Below, piece by piece: positions 53,751 through 63,994 of a stretch of DNA of 64,000 nucleotides. The stretch is taken from assembly GCF_014647795.1 (NCBI RefSeq), contig NZ_BMPW01000002.1, positions 310,001-374,000 on the forward strand, read 5' to 3'. This stretch comes from Actinoplanes campanulatus. Its GTDB lineage: Bacteria; Actinomycetota; Actinomycetes; Mycobacteriales; Micromonosporaceae. Position 1 is the first letter of the stretch; each line of letters starts with the position of its first letter. The notes below the pieces were generated by a model. That model saw only the letters and a list, made by a program, of their open reading frames with translations, did no database searches and was not told the DNA's origin. The translations under genes and the position numbers were made by a program.

Positions 53751-55118
53751 TTACCGGCGTTCCAGCAACGTGATGCCGAGCAGCGGGTAGCTCCATCGCC
53801 GGGCGATCCGGTAGCCGTCGGCGATCCGGTCCCGTTTCGCGGCCGTCATGTCCTGCAACGGGTCGGCCGGGCTGTCCACCCGGATCACCCAGATGCGGTC
53901 GGGGGCGCCGAGGCAGGCGGCATCCGGGCACTCCCGGGCCGCAAGGCGCCCGGTCAGCCGCTGGCCGGTGGTGGCGAGCACGTCCGGTGGGCGTGGGGTA
54001 GGCAGGTAGCGCTGGTAGAGGTCGCGGGGCGCCCAGGCGATGCTGTAGTGCGCGTCGGGGAAGACGGCCACGTCGCCGGGCCGGTAGAGGGGGCGGATCA
54101 CCGCGGCGATGCGGGCGGAGTCCTGGCCGTGGCCGGCCGGTTCGCGGATGTCGAGCTGGGCCGGGTAGCCGAGGAATGCGGCGAGCGCCACGACGGCGGC
54201 GAGATGCGCGCGGGAAAGACTCCAGGTCGCGAGCACCACCAGGGCGGGGACGGTGATCAGCACATACCGGGCCACCCAGACCGGGGTGAGCAGTCCGGCC
54301 GCGAGCAGGAGCACGATCGGGACGAAACCGGCGCCTGCCAGGGCTTTCCCGGTGCTCGAACCGAGGATCGCGAGTCCCAGGATCAGGCCGCCGACCACGG
54401 CCGAGGCGAACAGTTGCTGCGGGAGATTGCGTACGGTCTGCGCGCCGACCAGGGTGATCCAGGAGATCTGCGCGGACTGTCCGGCGGCCGACAGGCAGAG
54501 GGCCAGCGCCGGAAGGCTCCCGGCCAGCGCGGCGGGCGGCCACAGCCGAGGCAGGCGCCACCCGGCCAGGGCGTGCCCGGCGATCATGAGCAGGCCGCTG
54601 AGCGGATGGCACAGGCCGGTCGCCGCGACGGCCGCCGCATAGAGCGCGGCCCGCCCGGCCGTCGGCCGCTCCAGGAGGCGGACCAGCGCCAGCAGAGCGA
54701 GCGCCGCGCCGAGCATGGCGAGCGCGTAGGGCCGGGCCTCCTGCGCGTACCGGGAGGTCACCGGCAGGACCGCGAAGAGCAGCCCGGCGCCGAGCCCGGC
54801 CGTGTCCCCGCCGGCCCGGCGGCCGAGCGCCACCACCACCAGGGTGGTAAGGATCATGGCGAGCAGTGAGGGGAGGCGCAGGGCCGTCGTGCCGGTTCCG
54901 GCAATCACGGCAAAGGCTTTCAAACCCGCATAGTACGGCGTGAGCACCACGTCAACCGCATCGGCGAGCCGCCACAGCCGCTCCCAGCTCAGCCGGACCG
55001 CTCCCCAGGTGGCCAGCTCGTCCGCCCAGAGCGCCGCCCCGGTCAGCCGCCAGCCGCCGAGCACCGCCGTGACCACCGCCGGAAGGGCCCACACCAGCGG
55101 GGTCGTCACGCGTTTCAC
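53751..55118 (-). CDS. Polytopic glycosyltransferase (GT39/PMT-like)
   Basis: 455 residues with about ten membrane helices. The first external loop carries ALWADELATWG, whose Asp-Glu pair is the usual catalytic acidic site of GT-C enzymes such as ArnT and PMT. A soluble C-terminal domain of ~120 residues ends ITLLERR. Probably transfers a sugar from a polyprenyl phosphate to an extracellular acceptor. Confidence 0.82.
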   Translation of the reverse strand: MKRVTTPLVWALPAVVTAVLGGWRLTGAALWADELATWGAVRLSWERLWRLADAVDVVLTPYYAGLKAFAVIAGTGTTALRLPSLLAMILTTLVVVALGRRAGGDTAGLGAGLLFAVLPVTSRYAQEARPYALAMLGAALALLALVRLLERPTAGRAALYAAAVAATGLCHPLSGLLMIAGHALAGWRLPRLWPPAALAGSLPALALCLSAAGQSAQISWITLVGAQTVRNLPQQLFASAVVGGLILGLAILGSSTGKALAGAGFVPIVLLLAAGLLTPVWVARYVLITVPALVVLATWSLSRAHLAAVVALAAFLGYPAQLDIREPAGHGQDSARIAAVIRPLYRPGDVAVFPDAHYSIAWAPRDLYQRYLPTPRPPDVLATTGQRLTGRLAARECPDAACLGAPDRIWVIRVDSPADPLQDMTAAKRDRIADGYRIARRWSYPLLGITLLERR

Positions 55119-55181
55119 CGGACGACCCTAGGAGCGGCCGCCCGGCGGCACGACGATCGCCACCCGAACAGTCCGTGAACG

Positions 55182-56105
55182 TCAGGTGGGCGCCGGGGTG
55201 AGGTCGACCCGCCGGGCCAGTTCGGCGATCGCCTCGCGACGGCCGGTGCCGAGGCCGTGCCGGGTGACGTTGAGCGCCCCGGCCGCCGCCCCGGTACGCA
55301 CCGCCTCGCGCAGGTCCCCGCCGTGGGCCAGCACGGTGGCCACCCCGGCGGTCATCGAGTCACCGGCCCCGCGATGGTCCACCACCTGGAGCGGCGGCAG
55401 GTCGACGAGCAGCGGCTCGTCGTCGAGCAGGGCGATCCCGGGCCGGTCGGCGCGGCTGATCAGCACCGACCCGGCGCCCTGTCTCCGCAGCTCCCGGGCG
55501 GCCTCCACGAGCGCCTCGTCGCTGTCGCCGGCGGCCCGCCCGTCGTCGAGCAGCTCCTCGTGACTCACCTTCAGGAAGTCGACACCGCCGTCCAGCACCG
55601 CGGTCAGGTGGTCCCCGGACAGGTCGGCGACCACCGTGCCGCCGTGCGTGCCCAGGTCGGCGGCGAGCCGCCGGTACACCTCCGGTGGCACCACCTCGGG
55701 GGCGGCCGGGCCGCTGAGCAGGCTGACGTCGGCGAGCAGCCCGGCGGCCAGGGTCGTGCTGTACAGCTCGTCGAGGTCGTGCCGGCCGAGCGGGGCGCCG
55801 GCGTAGTCGGCCACGGTGTCCCGGGAGCCGTCCCGCCGGTCGTGCACGTACCAGCCGCTGCCCCCGTCGCGGCGCACCGTCCGTACCTCGATGTTCTCGT
55901 GGCGCATGAGCGCCGCGACCACCTCGCCGATCTCCCCGCCGACCGCCGCGCAGAGGGTGACGTCGGCGCCCAGTCCGGCACACATCCGGGCCTGCCAGAC
56001 ACCCTGCCCGCCGGGGTGCACGTGCAGTTCCGGATGCCGGCCGGAGGGCTCCTCGACGGTGACGGTGAGCTGCGGGACCGGTGCGAAGACCATGATGGTG
56101 GGCAT
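55182..56105 (-). CDS. PfkB family carbohydrate kinase
   Basis: 307 residues: N-terminal sugar region HPGGQGVWQARMCAGLGADV and C-terminal PfkB signature with catalytic Asp (VDHRGAGDSMTAGV). Resembles 1-phosphofructokinase/tagatose-6-phosphate kinase-type proteins (LADVSLLSGPAAPEVV). The exact sugar is undetermined. ATG 56105. Confidence 0.85.
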   Translation of the reverse strand: MPTIMVFAPVPQLTVTVEEPSGRHPELHVHPGGQGVWQARMCAGLGADVTLCAAVGGEIGEVVAALMRHENIEVRTVRRDGGSGWYVHDRRDGSRDTVADYAGAPLGRHDLDELYSTTLAAGLLADVSLLSGPAAPEVVPPEVYRRLAADLGTHGGTVVADLSGDHLTAVLDGGVDFLKVSHEELLDDGRAAGDSDEALVEAARELRRQGAGSVLISRADRPGIALLDDEPLLVDLPPLQVVDHRGAGDSMTAGVATVLAHGGDLREAVRTGAAAGALNVTRHGLGTGRREAIAELARRVDLTPAPT

Positions 56106-56189
56106 CCGGGTCGCGTACCCGGGGCCGTGCCGGTCAACCTCGGATTCCGCGAACGGCGGGGGACGGGCGTCCCCCGCCGTTCGACCGTC

Positions 56190-57359
<1,170 letters not shown>

Positions 57360-57459
57360 GATCTTCCTCTCTCGCGCGCGCCGGCGGCGAGCAACCGAGG
57401 GATCGATGCCCATCGCTCGACTTCTTCGGTGAGCGTACGGGCGTCAGGCGTTCACACCT

Positions 57460-57481
57460 AGATATTGAAATGTATATATCT
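57460..57481. promoter_or_regulatory. AT-rich inverted repeat upstream of the subtilisin gene
   Basis: AGATAT-N10-ATATCT inside a ~25-bp AT-rich patch (GATATTGAAATGTATATATC) that contrasts with >70% GC around it. It lies 100 bp upstream of the protease start and 17 bp past the histidine kinase stop. A candidate operator or promoter. Confidence 0.45.
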
Positions 57482-57497
57482 TGTGGCCGTGGTGTCC

Positions 57498-58700
57498 TCA
57501 GCCGACGGCGGGCAGCACGATCCGGGCGACCGTGCCGGACGGCATGCCGGTGACGGTCAGCGTGCCGCGATGCGACTCGACGATGTTGCGGGCGATCGTC
57601 AAACCCAGACCCACCCCGGGTACGGCCTGATCGCGGGCGTGGCGGCCGCGATAGAAGCGGTCGAAGACGTAGGGCAGCTCGTGCTCCGGGATGCCGACGC
57701 CGGCGTCGGCGATCTCGACGTACGGCTGCGGCGTGGCGCCGGTCCGGACCGTGATCGGCCGGTCCGCCGGGGTGAACAGCAGCGCGTTGCGCAGCACCTG
57801 CGTGATCGCGTCGGCCAGCCGGGGCAGGTCCGCCCGGACCGGTACGGCCGCGCCGGCGTGCCACCGCGGCGGCTCGGCGCGCAGCGCGATCAAGGACTGG
57901 CAGGACCGGACCGCGGCCTGCACCACGGTGTCCAGCTCGGCCCGGCCGACCGGCGGCGGCAGCGGCGCCTCCCCCGGCCGGGTGCCGGCCAGCAGGTGGT
58001 CGACCATGCGCACCAGGCGCTCGCCGTTGCGGTGGATCGGTTCGATCAGCCCGCGGTAGGCGGCCAGTTCCTCCTGGTCGCCGAGGATCTCCAGATAGCC
58101 CTGGATGGCGGTGACCGGCGTACGCAGCTCGTGGCTGATCGCCGTGACCAGGTCGTCCTCGCGCCGCAAGACACGGGACAGCTCGTCGCCCAGGTCCGCC
58201 ATCCGCATCCGGTCCCGGATCGAGGTCAGGTGGACCGCCGCCTGCCCGGCGAGGGTGATCAGGTTCTCCACCTCGCGGTCGTGGATCACGCGCGGCCGGT
58301 CGTCGATGACGCACATGACGCCGAGTGTGTGCCCGTCCGCGTCGATGATCGGCGCGCCCGCGTAGAAGCGGATGTTCGGCGCCCCGGTCACGTTCGGAAC
58401 GGTCGCGAAGCGGGGGTCGAGGGTGGCGTTCGGCACGACCAGCGGGGCGCGGGCCGGAATCACGTGCTTGCAGAACGACAGGTCCAGCGAGGTCTGCTCG
58501 TCGGCCAGGCCGGTGCTGCCGGCGAACCACTGCCGGTCCCGGTCGACCAGCGTGACGGCGGCCATCGGGGCGCCGAACATCGATGCGGCCAGCCGGGTGA
58601 GGTCGTCCAGCACGGCGGGGCGGGGCCGGTCCAGCACGCCGTACGAGCGCAGCGCGGTCAGCCTGGCCTTTTCGTCCTCAACGGGGGATTCGTGGCGCAC
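57498..58700 (-). CDS. GAF-domain sensor histidine kinase
   Basis: 400 residues, no transmembrane segment. N-terminal GAF domain (~20-165; AAVTLVDRDRQWFAGSTGL, GVMCVIDDRPR), HisKA with His in AISHELRTPVTAIQGYLE, HATPase with N-box RNALLF, ADAGVGIPEHELPYVFDRFYRG and GVGLGLTIA. The GTG at 58700 opens RHESPVEDEKARL. No response regulator is adjacent. Confidence 0.88.
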   Translation of the reverse strand: MRHESPVEDEKARLTALRSYGVLDRPRPAVLDDLTRLAASMFGAPMAAVTLVDRDRQWFAGSTGLADEQTSLDLSFCKHVIPARAPLVVPNATLDPRFATVPNVTGAPNIRFYAGAPIIDADGHTLGVMCVIDDRPRVIHDREVENLITLAGQAAVHLTSIRDRMRMADLGDELSRVLRREDDLVTAISHELRTPVTAIQGYLEILGDQEELAAYRGLIEPIHRNGERLVRMVDHLLAGTRPGEAPLPPPVGRAELDTVVQAAVRSCQSLIALRAEPPRWHAGAAVPVRADLPRLADAITQVLRNALLFTPADRPITVRTGATPQPYVEIADAGVGIPEHELPYVFDRFYRGRHARDQAVPGVGLGLTIARNIVESHRGTLTVTGMPSGTVARIVLPAVG

Positions 58701-58805
58701 GCCTGTCAGTCGGCGGTGGGCCGGCTGAGTTGAGCTTTCGGGGCGTCCGCGCCGCCGTGTTCACCACGACAGTGATCACGGCGGGCGTGACGTCCGTTCC
58801 GGGTC

Positions 58806-60146
58806 TCAGCCGACGGCGGCCCGGCGTGCCGTGTACTCGCCGCCGCCACCGCGGTGGCTCGGGTACGGGATCAGGTTGTCCGGCTGCTCCTCGTACGCCG
58901 GCTCGGCCCAGCGGCGGCCGGCGCTCTCCAGGGGGTCGCTGTCGTAGGCGGACCGGCTGTGGAAGCGCTGCGCGTACTCCATCATGCCGTCGACCAGGCG
59001 GTCCACGTCGGCGGCCGGGCGCACCACGAGGCGCATGAACTGGCTGGTCATGCCGAGCTTGTTGCCGCACTCGCGGGTCATGATGCCGTGGTTGGCGACC
59101 AGGTAGTCGCGCAGCGCCACGCCGGACCACTCGTTCGGCAGCTTGACCAGGAAGAAGTTGCCCTGCGACGGGAACACCGTCATGCCCTGGATGCGCTGGA
59201 GCTCGCGGCCCATCGAGCGGCGGTCCCGGCTGAGCAGGCGCAGGCTCTCCTCGTACTCCATCTCGTGTTCCTGGATCATGTGGACGACCTTCTCCGCGAG
59301 GGAGTTGAGGTTCCACTTCGGCAGCATCTTCGCGATCTTGCCGGAGATCGCCGGGTTGGCCAGCATGTAGCCGAAGCGGATGCCGTGCAGGCCGAAGTTC
59401 TTGCCGAGGCTCTTGAGCACCACCGCGTTGGGGCGGATCACCGCGTCCGGGCCGACCGAGGGGAAGCGTTCGGCGTCGGAGAAGTCGATGAACGACTCGT
59501 CGACCACGACCAGGTCCAGGTCGCTGAGCGCGTCCATGAAGCGGATCACGTCGCGCCGCGGGATGTAGTGGCCGTCCGGGTTGTTCACGTTGCAGACCAC
59601 CGCGACCCGCGACTTGCGCTCCCGGATGAACTCGACGTACTCCTCCAGGTCGAGGCGGAAGCCGTCGCGTTCCTGGAGCGGGAACATGTCCACCCGCTTG
59701 CCGGTCTCCATCGGCTGGTCGGTCCACCGGCCGAAGGTGGGGATCGGGATCGCCACGCTCTCCTTGATCATCAGGTGGTCGATCCAGGTGATCAGCTCGG
59801 TCGAGCCGTTCGCCATGGCCACCGTCTGCGGGTGCAGGCCGAGCACGCTGGCCAGCTTCTTGGTGATGGTGGCCGAGTCGCTCGGGTAGTACTTGAGGAT
59901 GCTCTTCAGGTCCCGGGTGAGCTCGTCGAACATCTCCGGTGTGGGGAAGTAGGGGTTGCACGGGATGCAGAAGTCGACGATCTCCACACCCTCGCCGGCG
60001 GCCCGGGAGACGTCGAAGTACGACGCGCTGTGTGAGCCCTTGTGCAGCATCGACGTATCGATTCCGGTCCGTGCCACAGTAGTCCTCCCGAACCCCTCGG
60101 TGATGGTGCCGCCACCGAGTACGGGGGAGTCGCCCGGATCGTTCAC
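58806..60146 (-). CDS. PLP-dependent class I/II aminotransferase
   Basis: 446 residues, fold type I. CNPYFPTPEMFDELTRDLKSILKYYP, ANGSTELITWI, NVNNPDGHYIPR, VVVDESFIDF and the PLP-lysine in VLKSLGKNFGLHGIRFGY. Of the histidinol-phosphate aminotransferase-like branch, with unusual extra N- and C-terminal ~40-residue tails (C-terminal PYPSHRGGGGEYTARRAAVG). The substrate is unknown. ATG 60146; a shorter start (ATG 60048) is possible. Confidence 0.82.
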   Translation of the reverse strand: MNDPGDSPVLGGGTITEGFGRTTVARTGIDTSMLHKGSHSASYFDVSRAAGEGVEIVDFCIPCNPYFPTPEMFDELTRDLKSILKYYPSDSATITKKLASVLGLHPQTVAMANGSTELITWIDHLMIKESVAIPIPTFGRWTDQPMETGKRVDMFPLQERDGFRLDLEEYVEFIRERKSRVAVVCNVNNPDGHYIPRRDVIRFMDALSDLDLVVVDESFIDFSDAERFPSVGPDAVIRPNAVVLKSLGKNFGLHGIRFGYMLANPAISGKIAKMLPKWNLNSLAEKVVHMIQEHEMEYEESLRLLSRDRRSMGRELQRIQGMTVFPSQGNFFLVKLPNEWSGVALRDYLVANHGIMTRECGNKLGMTSQFMRLVVRPAADVDRLVDGMMEYAQRFHSRSAYDSDPLESAGRRWAEPAYEEQPDNLIPYPSHRGGGGEYTARRAAVG

Positions 60147-60259
60147 AAAATCATCGATGCTCCCTGAGGCTTAAGGCGCAGGAAAGAAACCGCCCCCGCC
60201 ACCGATGATCAACTTGCTCGTTCTCCCTCCAGGTGGCTGTCGTGACAGGGGTGGTGGAG

Positions 60260-60688
60260 ATGCGCGGTTTGATCAGGGTCGGCCTGGGCGGTGTCGTCGT
60301 GGTCGGGGCGGTGATGACCGCGAGCCCGGCGTACGCCACACCCGGGCACGGGGTGACCGTCAAGGTGATCGGGCAGTGGACCGTGAAGGACACCGACTAC
60401 GTGCTGCGCGAGATCACCATCCGGCCCGGCGGCGCCACCGGCTGGCACCGGCACCCCGGCCTGGTCTTCGCGAACGTGCGCGCCGGCACCCTCACCCACC
60501 GGATGTCCGACTGCGTCACGGTGCACCGGTACCGGGCCGGGGAGGATCTCATGGAGGCCCCGGAGGAGCCGCGCGCCCACCTGGGTGAGAACCGGGGGAG
60601 CGAGCCGCTGATCCTGGACGTCGTCTACGTCTCCCCGAAGGGCGTCCCGCTCTCCACCGACGCCCCGGACCCCGGCTGCGCGCGATAG
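60260..60688 (+). CDS. Secreted cupin-type protein
   Basis: 142 residues. Signal peptide ~1-26 (VMTASPAYA), then a cupin fold with metal-type ligands (GGATGWHRHPGLVFANVRAG) and a Cys pair (SDCVTVH; PGCAR). Function unknown. The ATG 60260 directly begins the signal peptide; in-frame GTGs at 60242 and 60233 are alternatives. Confidence 0.72.
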   Translation: MRGLIRVGLGGVVVVGAVMTASPAYATPGHGVTVKVIGQWTVKDTDYVLREITIRPGGATGWHRHPGLVFANVRAGTLTHRMSDCVTVHRYRAGEDLMEAPEEPRAHLGENRGSEPLILDVVYVSPKGVPLSTDAPDPGCAR

Positions 60689-60710
60689 CCCCTGGACCGC
60701 GCGGAGTTAC

Positions 60711-60732
60711 TTAGGTTAGGTTCGCCTAACTA
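60711..60732 (+). promoter_or_regulatory. IdeR/DmdR iron box
   Basis: TTAGGTTAGGTTCGCCTAAC followed by TA closely matches the actinobacterial iron-repressor operator (TTAGGTTAGGCTAACCTAA type). It contains two TAGGTT -10-like hexamers (60712, 60717) and ends at the start codon, so the gene is probably transcribed leaderless and repressed by Fe2+-loaded DtxR-family protein. Confidence 0.75.
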
Positions 60733-61544
60733 TGGCGAACTTCAAGCTCCGCAAGCCGGTCGACCCCCACGTCCTGCTGCTCGAGGTGACCAAGAGCGAG
60801 CGGATCTCGCCCAACGTGGTCCGCGTGACGCTCGGCGGCGACGGCCTCGACCGGTTCACCCCGCTCGGCTTCGACCAGTGGTTCCGGCTCTTCCTGCCCC
60901 GCCCCGGACAGGACACGCTCAAGCTGCCCACCCGCACCTCGGGGCTGTGGTACGCGCAGTACCTCGCCACCGCCAAGCCGAAGCGGCCGTTCGTGCGCAA
61001 CTACACGGTCCGGGCGTACCGGCCGGACGGGCTCGACATCGACTTCGTGGTGCACACCGACGAGCACGGCCACAGCGGGCCGGCCAACACGTTCGCCCTC
61101 TCCGCCGATCCGGGAGCCCAGGTCGGCCTGCTCGACCAGGGCGTCGGCTACCACCCACGCCAGGACCACGACTGGACGCTGCTGGTGGCCGACGAGACCG
61201 GCCTGCCGGCGGTGGCCGGCGTGCTGTCGTCCCTGCCGGAGGACGCCAAGGGGGTGGCGATCGTCGAGCTGCCGTCGATGGCGGACCGGCAGGAGTTCCG
61301 GGTGCCGCCCGGGATCGCCCTGCACTGGGTGGCCCGGGAGGGCTCCGGCGACATCCCGGGACGGCAGGCGCTTGCGACCCTGCGTACGGCGACGCTGCCG
61401 TCCGGGCCGGTCTACGCCTACCTGGTCGGTGAGTCCGCGCTGGTCACCGGCGGCCGGCGGCATCTCGTCGCGGACCGCGGCGTCCCGAAGGGGAGTGTCG
61501 ACTTCATCGGCTACTGGCGACAGGGCCACGCGGCCCCCTCCTAG
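60732..61544 (+). CDS. Siderophore-interacting protein (FAD-binding ferric reductase)
   Basis: 270 residues of the SIP/ViuB family: N-terminal FAD-binding barrel (VVRVTLGGDGLDRF, RNYTVRAYRP) and C-terminal NAD(P)H domain (LLVADETGLPAVAGVLSSLP, YLVGESALVTGGRRHL). Predicted to reduce and free iron from imported ferric siderophores in the cytoplasm. The iron box upstream supports this. No ribosome site precedes the ATG. Its stop shares CTAG with the convergent kinase. Confidence 0.9.
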   Translation: MANFKLRKPVDPHVLLLEVTKSERISPNVVRVTLGGDGLDRFTPLGFDQWFRLFLPRPGQDTLKLPTRTSGLWYAQYLATAKPKRPFVRNYTVRAYRPDGLDIDFVVHTDEHGHSGPANTFALSADPGAQVGLLDQGVGYHPRQDHDWTLLVADETGLPAVAGVLSSLPEDAKGVAIVELPSMADRQEFRVPPGIALHWVAREGSGDIPGRQALATLRTATLPSGPVYAYLVGESALVTGGRRHLVADRGVPKGSVDFIGYWRQGHAAPS

Positions 61545-63994
61545 CGGGGCAGCGTCACGGTGAACCGGGTGCCGCCCGCCGGCCCCGGTTCGGCGGCGAT
61601 CGTGCCGCCGTGCGCCTCCACGATCGCCTTGGTGACCGCCAGGCCCAGCCCGGTGCCCTTGATCTTGTGGTCGATCGCGGTGCTGGCCCGGAAGAAGCGG
61701 GTGAACAGCTTCGGGTACTGCTCGGGCGGGATCCCGATGCCGGTGTCGGTGACCGTCACCGTCACCGTGTCGGCGGTGTCCCGGGCGGTGACCGTGACCG
61801 TGCCGCCCGGCGGGGTGTACTTGATCGCGTTGGACAGCAGGTTGTCCAGCACCTGCCGGAGCCGGGCGGCGTCCCCGGCCACCATCGGCAGGCCGGCGAT
61901 CTCGGTGACCAGGTCCACCGGCGCGCTGAGCCTGTGCTCCTCGACGGCCTGGCGCAGCAGCCGGTCCAGGCGCATCGGCCGCGGGTCCAGCACGGTCGGT
62001 CCACTCTCGAAACGGGCCAGATCGAGCAGATCCTCGACCAGGCGCATCAGGCGGCCGCTGGTCCGCTCGATGGAGACCAGCTCGGTGCGGCCGGCGAACT
62101 CCGGCTCCTCCAGCAGCGAGTCGGTCTGGGCCGCGATGATCGCGATCGGGTTGCGCATCTCGTGGCTGACCACGGCGACCAGTTCGTCCTTCATCCGGTC
62201 CAGCTCGCGCAGCCGGCGGACCTGCTCCTGCTCCTTCGCCAGCAGCAGCTCGCGCTGGTCGGCCAGCTCCCGCCGTTCGGTGACGTTGGTGCTGATCCCG
62301 TCGACGTACAGATGGCCGTCCTCGTGCCGGGTGACGCCGCGGGTCCACACCCAGCGCGTCCGGCCGTCGTACCCGATGATCCGGCATTCGAACTCGGCCG
62401 GCTCGCCGGTGCCGATCCGCTCGTGGTAGGCGAAGAACGCCGCCCTGTCGTCGGGGTGCATCCGCTCGGCCAGGGTCTCGGCCATGTCGGCGTCGGTGGG
62501 CAGGGTGCCACCGAAGACGCCGGTGGCCCCCGGGCTGGAGTAGACCGACCGGACCGTGCCGTCCGGCATCATCTCGACCGTCCAGAAGCAGTCGTTGACC
62601 TGCTCGATCACCCGGTTGAAAGCGCGCCGGGCGGCGGCCAGGGCGAGGGTCAGGTCCTCGGCGCGGCGACGTTCCACGAACCGGCCGATCTGGGTGGCGA
62701 CGTCGCGCAGCATGGCCAGGATGTCGTCGTCGCGGGCGCTGTCGGTGTCGGTGAAGAACGCCAGGACGCCGGCCACCCGGGCGCCGCTGTGCACCGGCAT
62801 GCCGATCGTGGCCCGCAACCCCAGCCGGTACGCGAGTGGCAGCCGCTTCACCTCGGTGAGCTCGTTGAGCAGGTCGCTGCTCCAGATGTCGGCCCCGGTC
62901 TCCCACACCGCCCCGGGCAGTCCCTGCCCGATGCCGAACGCCAGCGGGGTGTCACCGGTGAACTCGGCCAGATCGACCCCCGGCCGGACCCACGAGCTGA
63001 CCCGGGCGATGTATTCCTGCTCCTCGTCGACCTCCCAGTACTCGGCGCAGGACCAGTCCAGTTCGGCGGCGATCGCGGCGGCGGCGGCGATCGAGGCGTC
63101 CCGGGCCGAGGTGGCCTCGGACAGTGCGCGGGCCACCGCGTACCGGCAGCGTTGCAGCACTTCGGCCCGGTGCGCGTCGGTGACGTCGTGCATCGCCACC
63201 ACCGCCCCGAGCCGGTGACCGTCGGCGGAGTCGATCGGCCGGGCGTTGGTGAGGAACCAGTGCGGCGGCCGGTCCGGGGCCAGGACCACCATCTCCTCGT
63301 GCGAGACGATCTCGCCCGCGAAGGCGCGGGCCAGTGGCACCTCCTCCGGCGCCATCGGGGTACGGCCGTCGGCCCTGAACAGGTGATAGGTGCTCGCCCA
63401 CGACTCCGGGCCGATCGGCTGGTGCCCGAGCCCGTGGATCTCGCACATCGCGGAGTTGAACTGGGCCAGGGTGCCGTCGCTGTCACAGGCCGCCACCCCG
63501 GTGTCCAGGCTGTTCAGCAGTGCCTGAAGATAGGCGCGCTCCCGCTTGAGCTCGAGCCGCGCGGTGGTCCGGGCGGTGATGTCGTGCAGGAAGGCGTGGT
63601 GGACCGGCTCGCCCCGCTCGTACTGCGTCTGAAGGGTCATCTCGACCGGGAACTCGCGGCCGGACCGGTCGACGACGGTGAACTCCAGCCGCCGCCCGGC
63701 GAACTGGGAGGTCCGGGACCGGCGGGCCCGCTCCAGGCCCAGATCGTGGGCGTCCCGCAGCGGCGGCGGGATCATCAGTTCGGTGGCCCGGTGGCCCACC
63801 GCCTCGGCGGCGGTCCAGCCGAAGAGCCGCTCGGCGGCCGGATTCCAGGCGATGATCACGCCGTCCGCGCTCATCGACACGAAGGCGTCGTGCGCGTTGT
63901 CCAGGACCGCCCGCAGGCGGGCCGCGGCGCGCAGGGCCTCGTCCCGTTCGGCGCGGAGGGCGGCCATCTCCCGGGCGTACGGGGTGCCAAGCAC
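61541..63994 (-). CDS. Multi-PAS/GAF sensor histidine kinase (N-terminus near window edge)
   Basis: 817 residues as seen from the ATG at 63994. PAS (~30-130; NAHDAFVSMSADGVIIAWNPAAERLFGW), second PAS, GAF-like (~290-450; EEQEYIARVSSWVRPG), third PAS (~480-580; YDGRTRWVWTRGV), HisKA with His in VSHEMRNPIAI, and HATPase (NLLSNAIKYTPPGG, DTGIGIPPEQYPKLFTRFFR, GTGLGLAV). No membrane segment. The frame is open to the window end, so the true start may lie outside. Confidence 0.88.
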   Translation of the reverse strand: MLGTPYAREMAALRAERDEALRAAARLRAVLDNAHDAFVSMSADGVIIAWNPAAERLFGWTAAEAVGHRATELMIPPPLRDAHDLGLERARRSRTSQFAGRRLEFTVVDRSGREFPVEMTLQTQYERGEPVHHAFLHDITARTTARLELKRERAYLQALLNSLDTGVAACDSDGTLAQFNSAMCEIHGLGHQPIGPESWASTYHLFRADGRTPMAPEEVPLARAFAGEIVSHEEMVVLAPDRPPHWFLTNARPIDSADGHRLGAVVAMHDVTDAHRAEVLQRCRYAVARALSEATSARDASIAAAAAIAAELDWSCAEYWEVDEEQEYIARVSSWVRPGVDLAEFTGDTPLAFGIGQGLPGAVWETGADIWSSDLLNELTEVKRLPLAYRLGLRATIGMPVHSGARVAGVLAFFTDTDSARDDDILAMLRDVATQIGRFVERRRAEDLTLALAAARRAFNRVIEQVNDCFWTVEMMPDGTVRSVYSSPGATGVFGGTLPTDADMAETLAERMHPDDRAAFFAYHERIGTGEPAEFECRIIGYDGRTRWVWTRGVTRHEDGHLYVDGISTNVTERRELADQRELLLAKEQEQVRRLRELDRMKDELVAVVSHEMRNPIAIIAAQTDSLLEEPEFAGRTELVSIERTSGRLMRLVEDLLDLARFESGPTVLDPRPMRLDRLLRQAVEEHRLSAPVDLVTEIAGLPMVAGDAARLRQVLDNLLSNAIKYTPPGGTVTVTARDTADTVTVTVTDTGIGIPPEQYPKLFTRFFRASTAIDHKIKGTGLGLAVTKAIVEAHGGTIAAEPGPAGGTRFTVTLPR

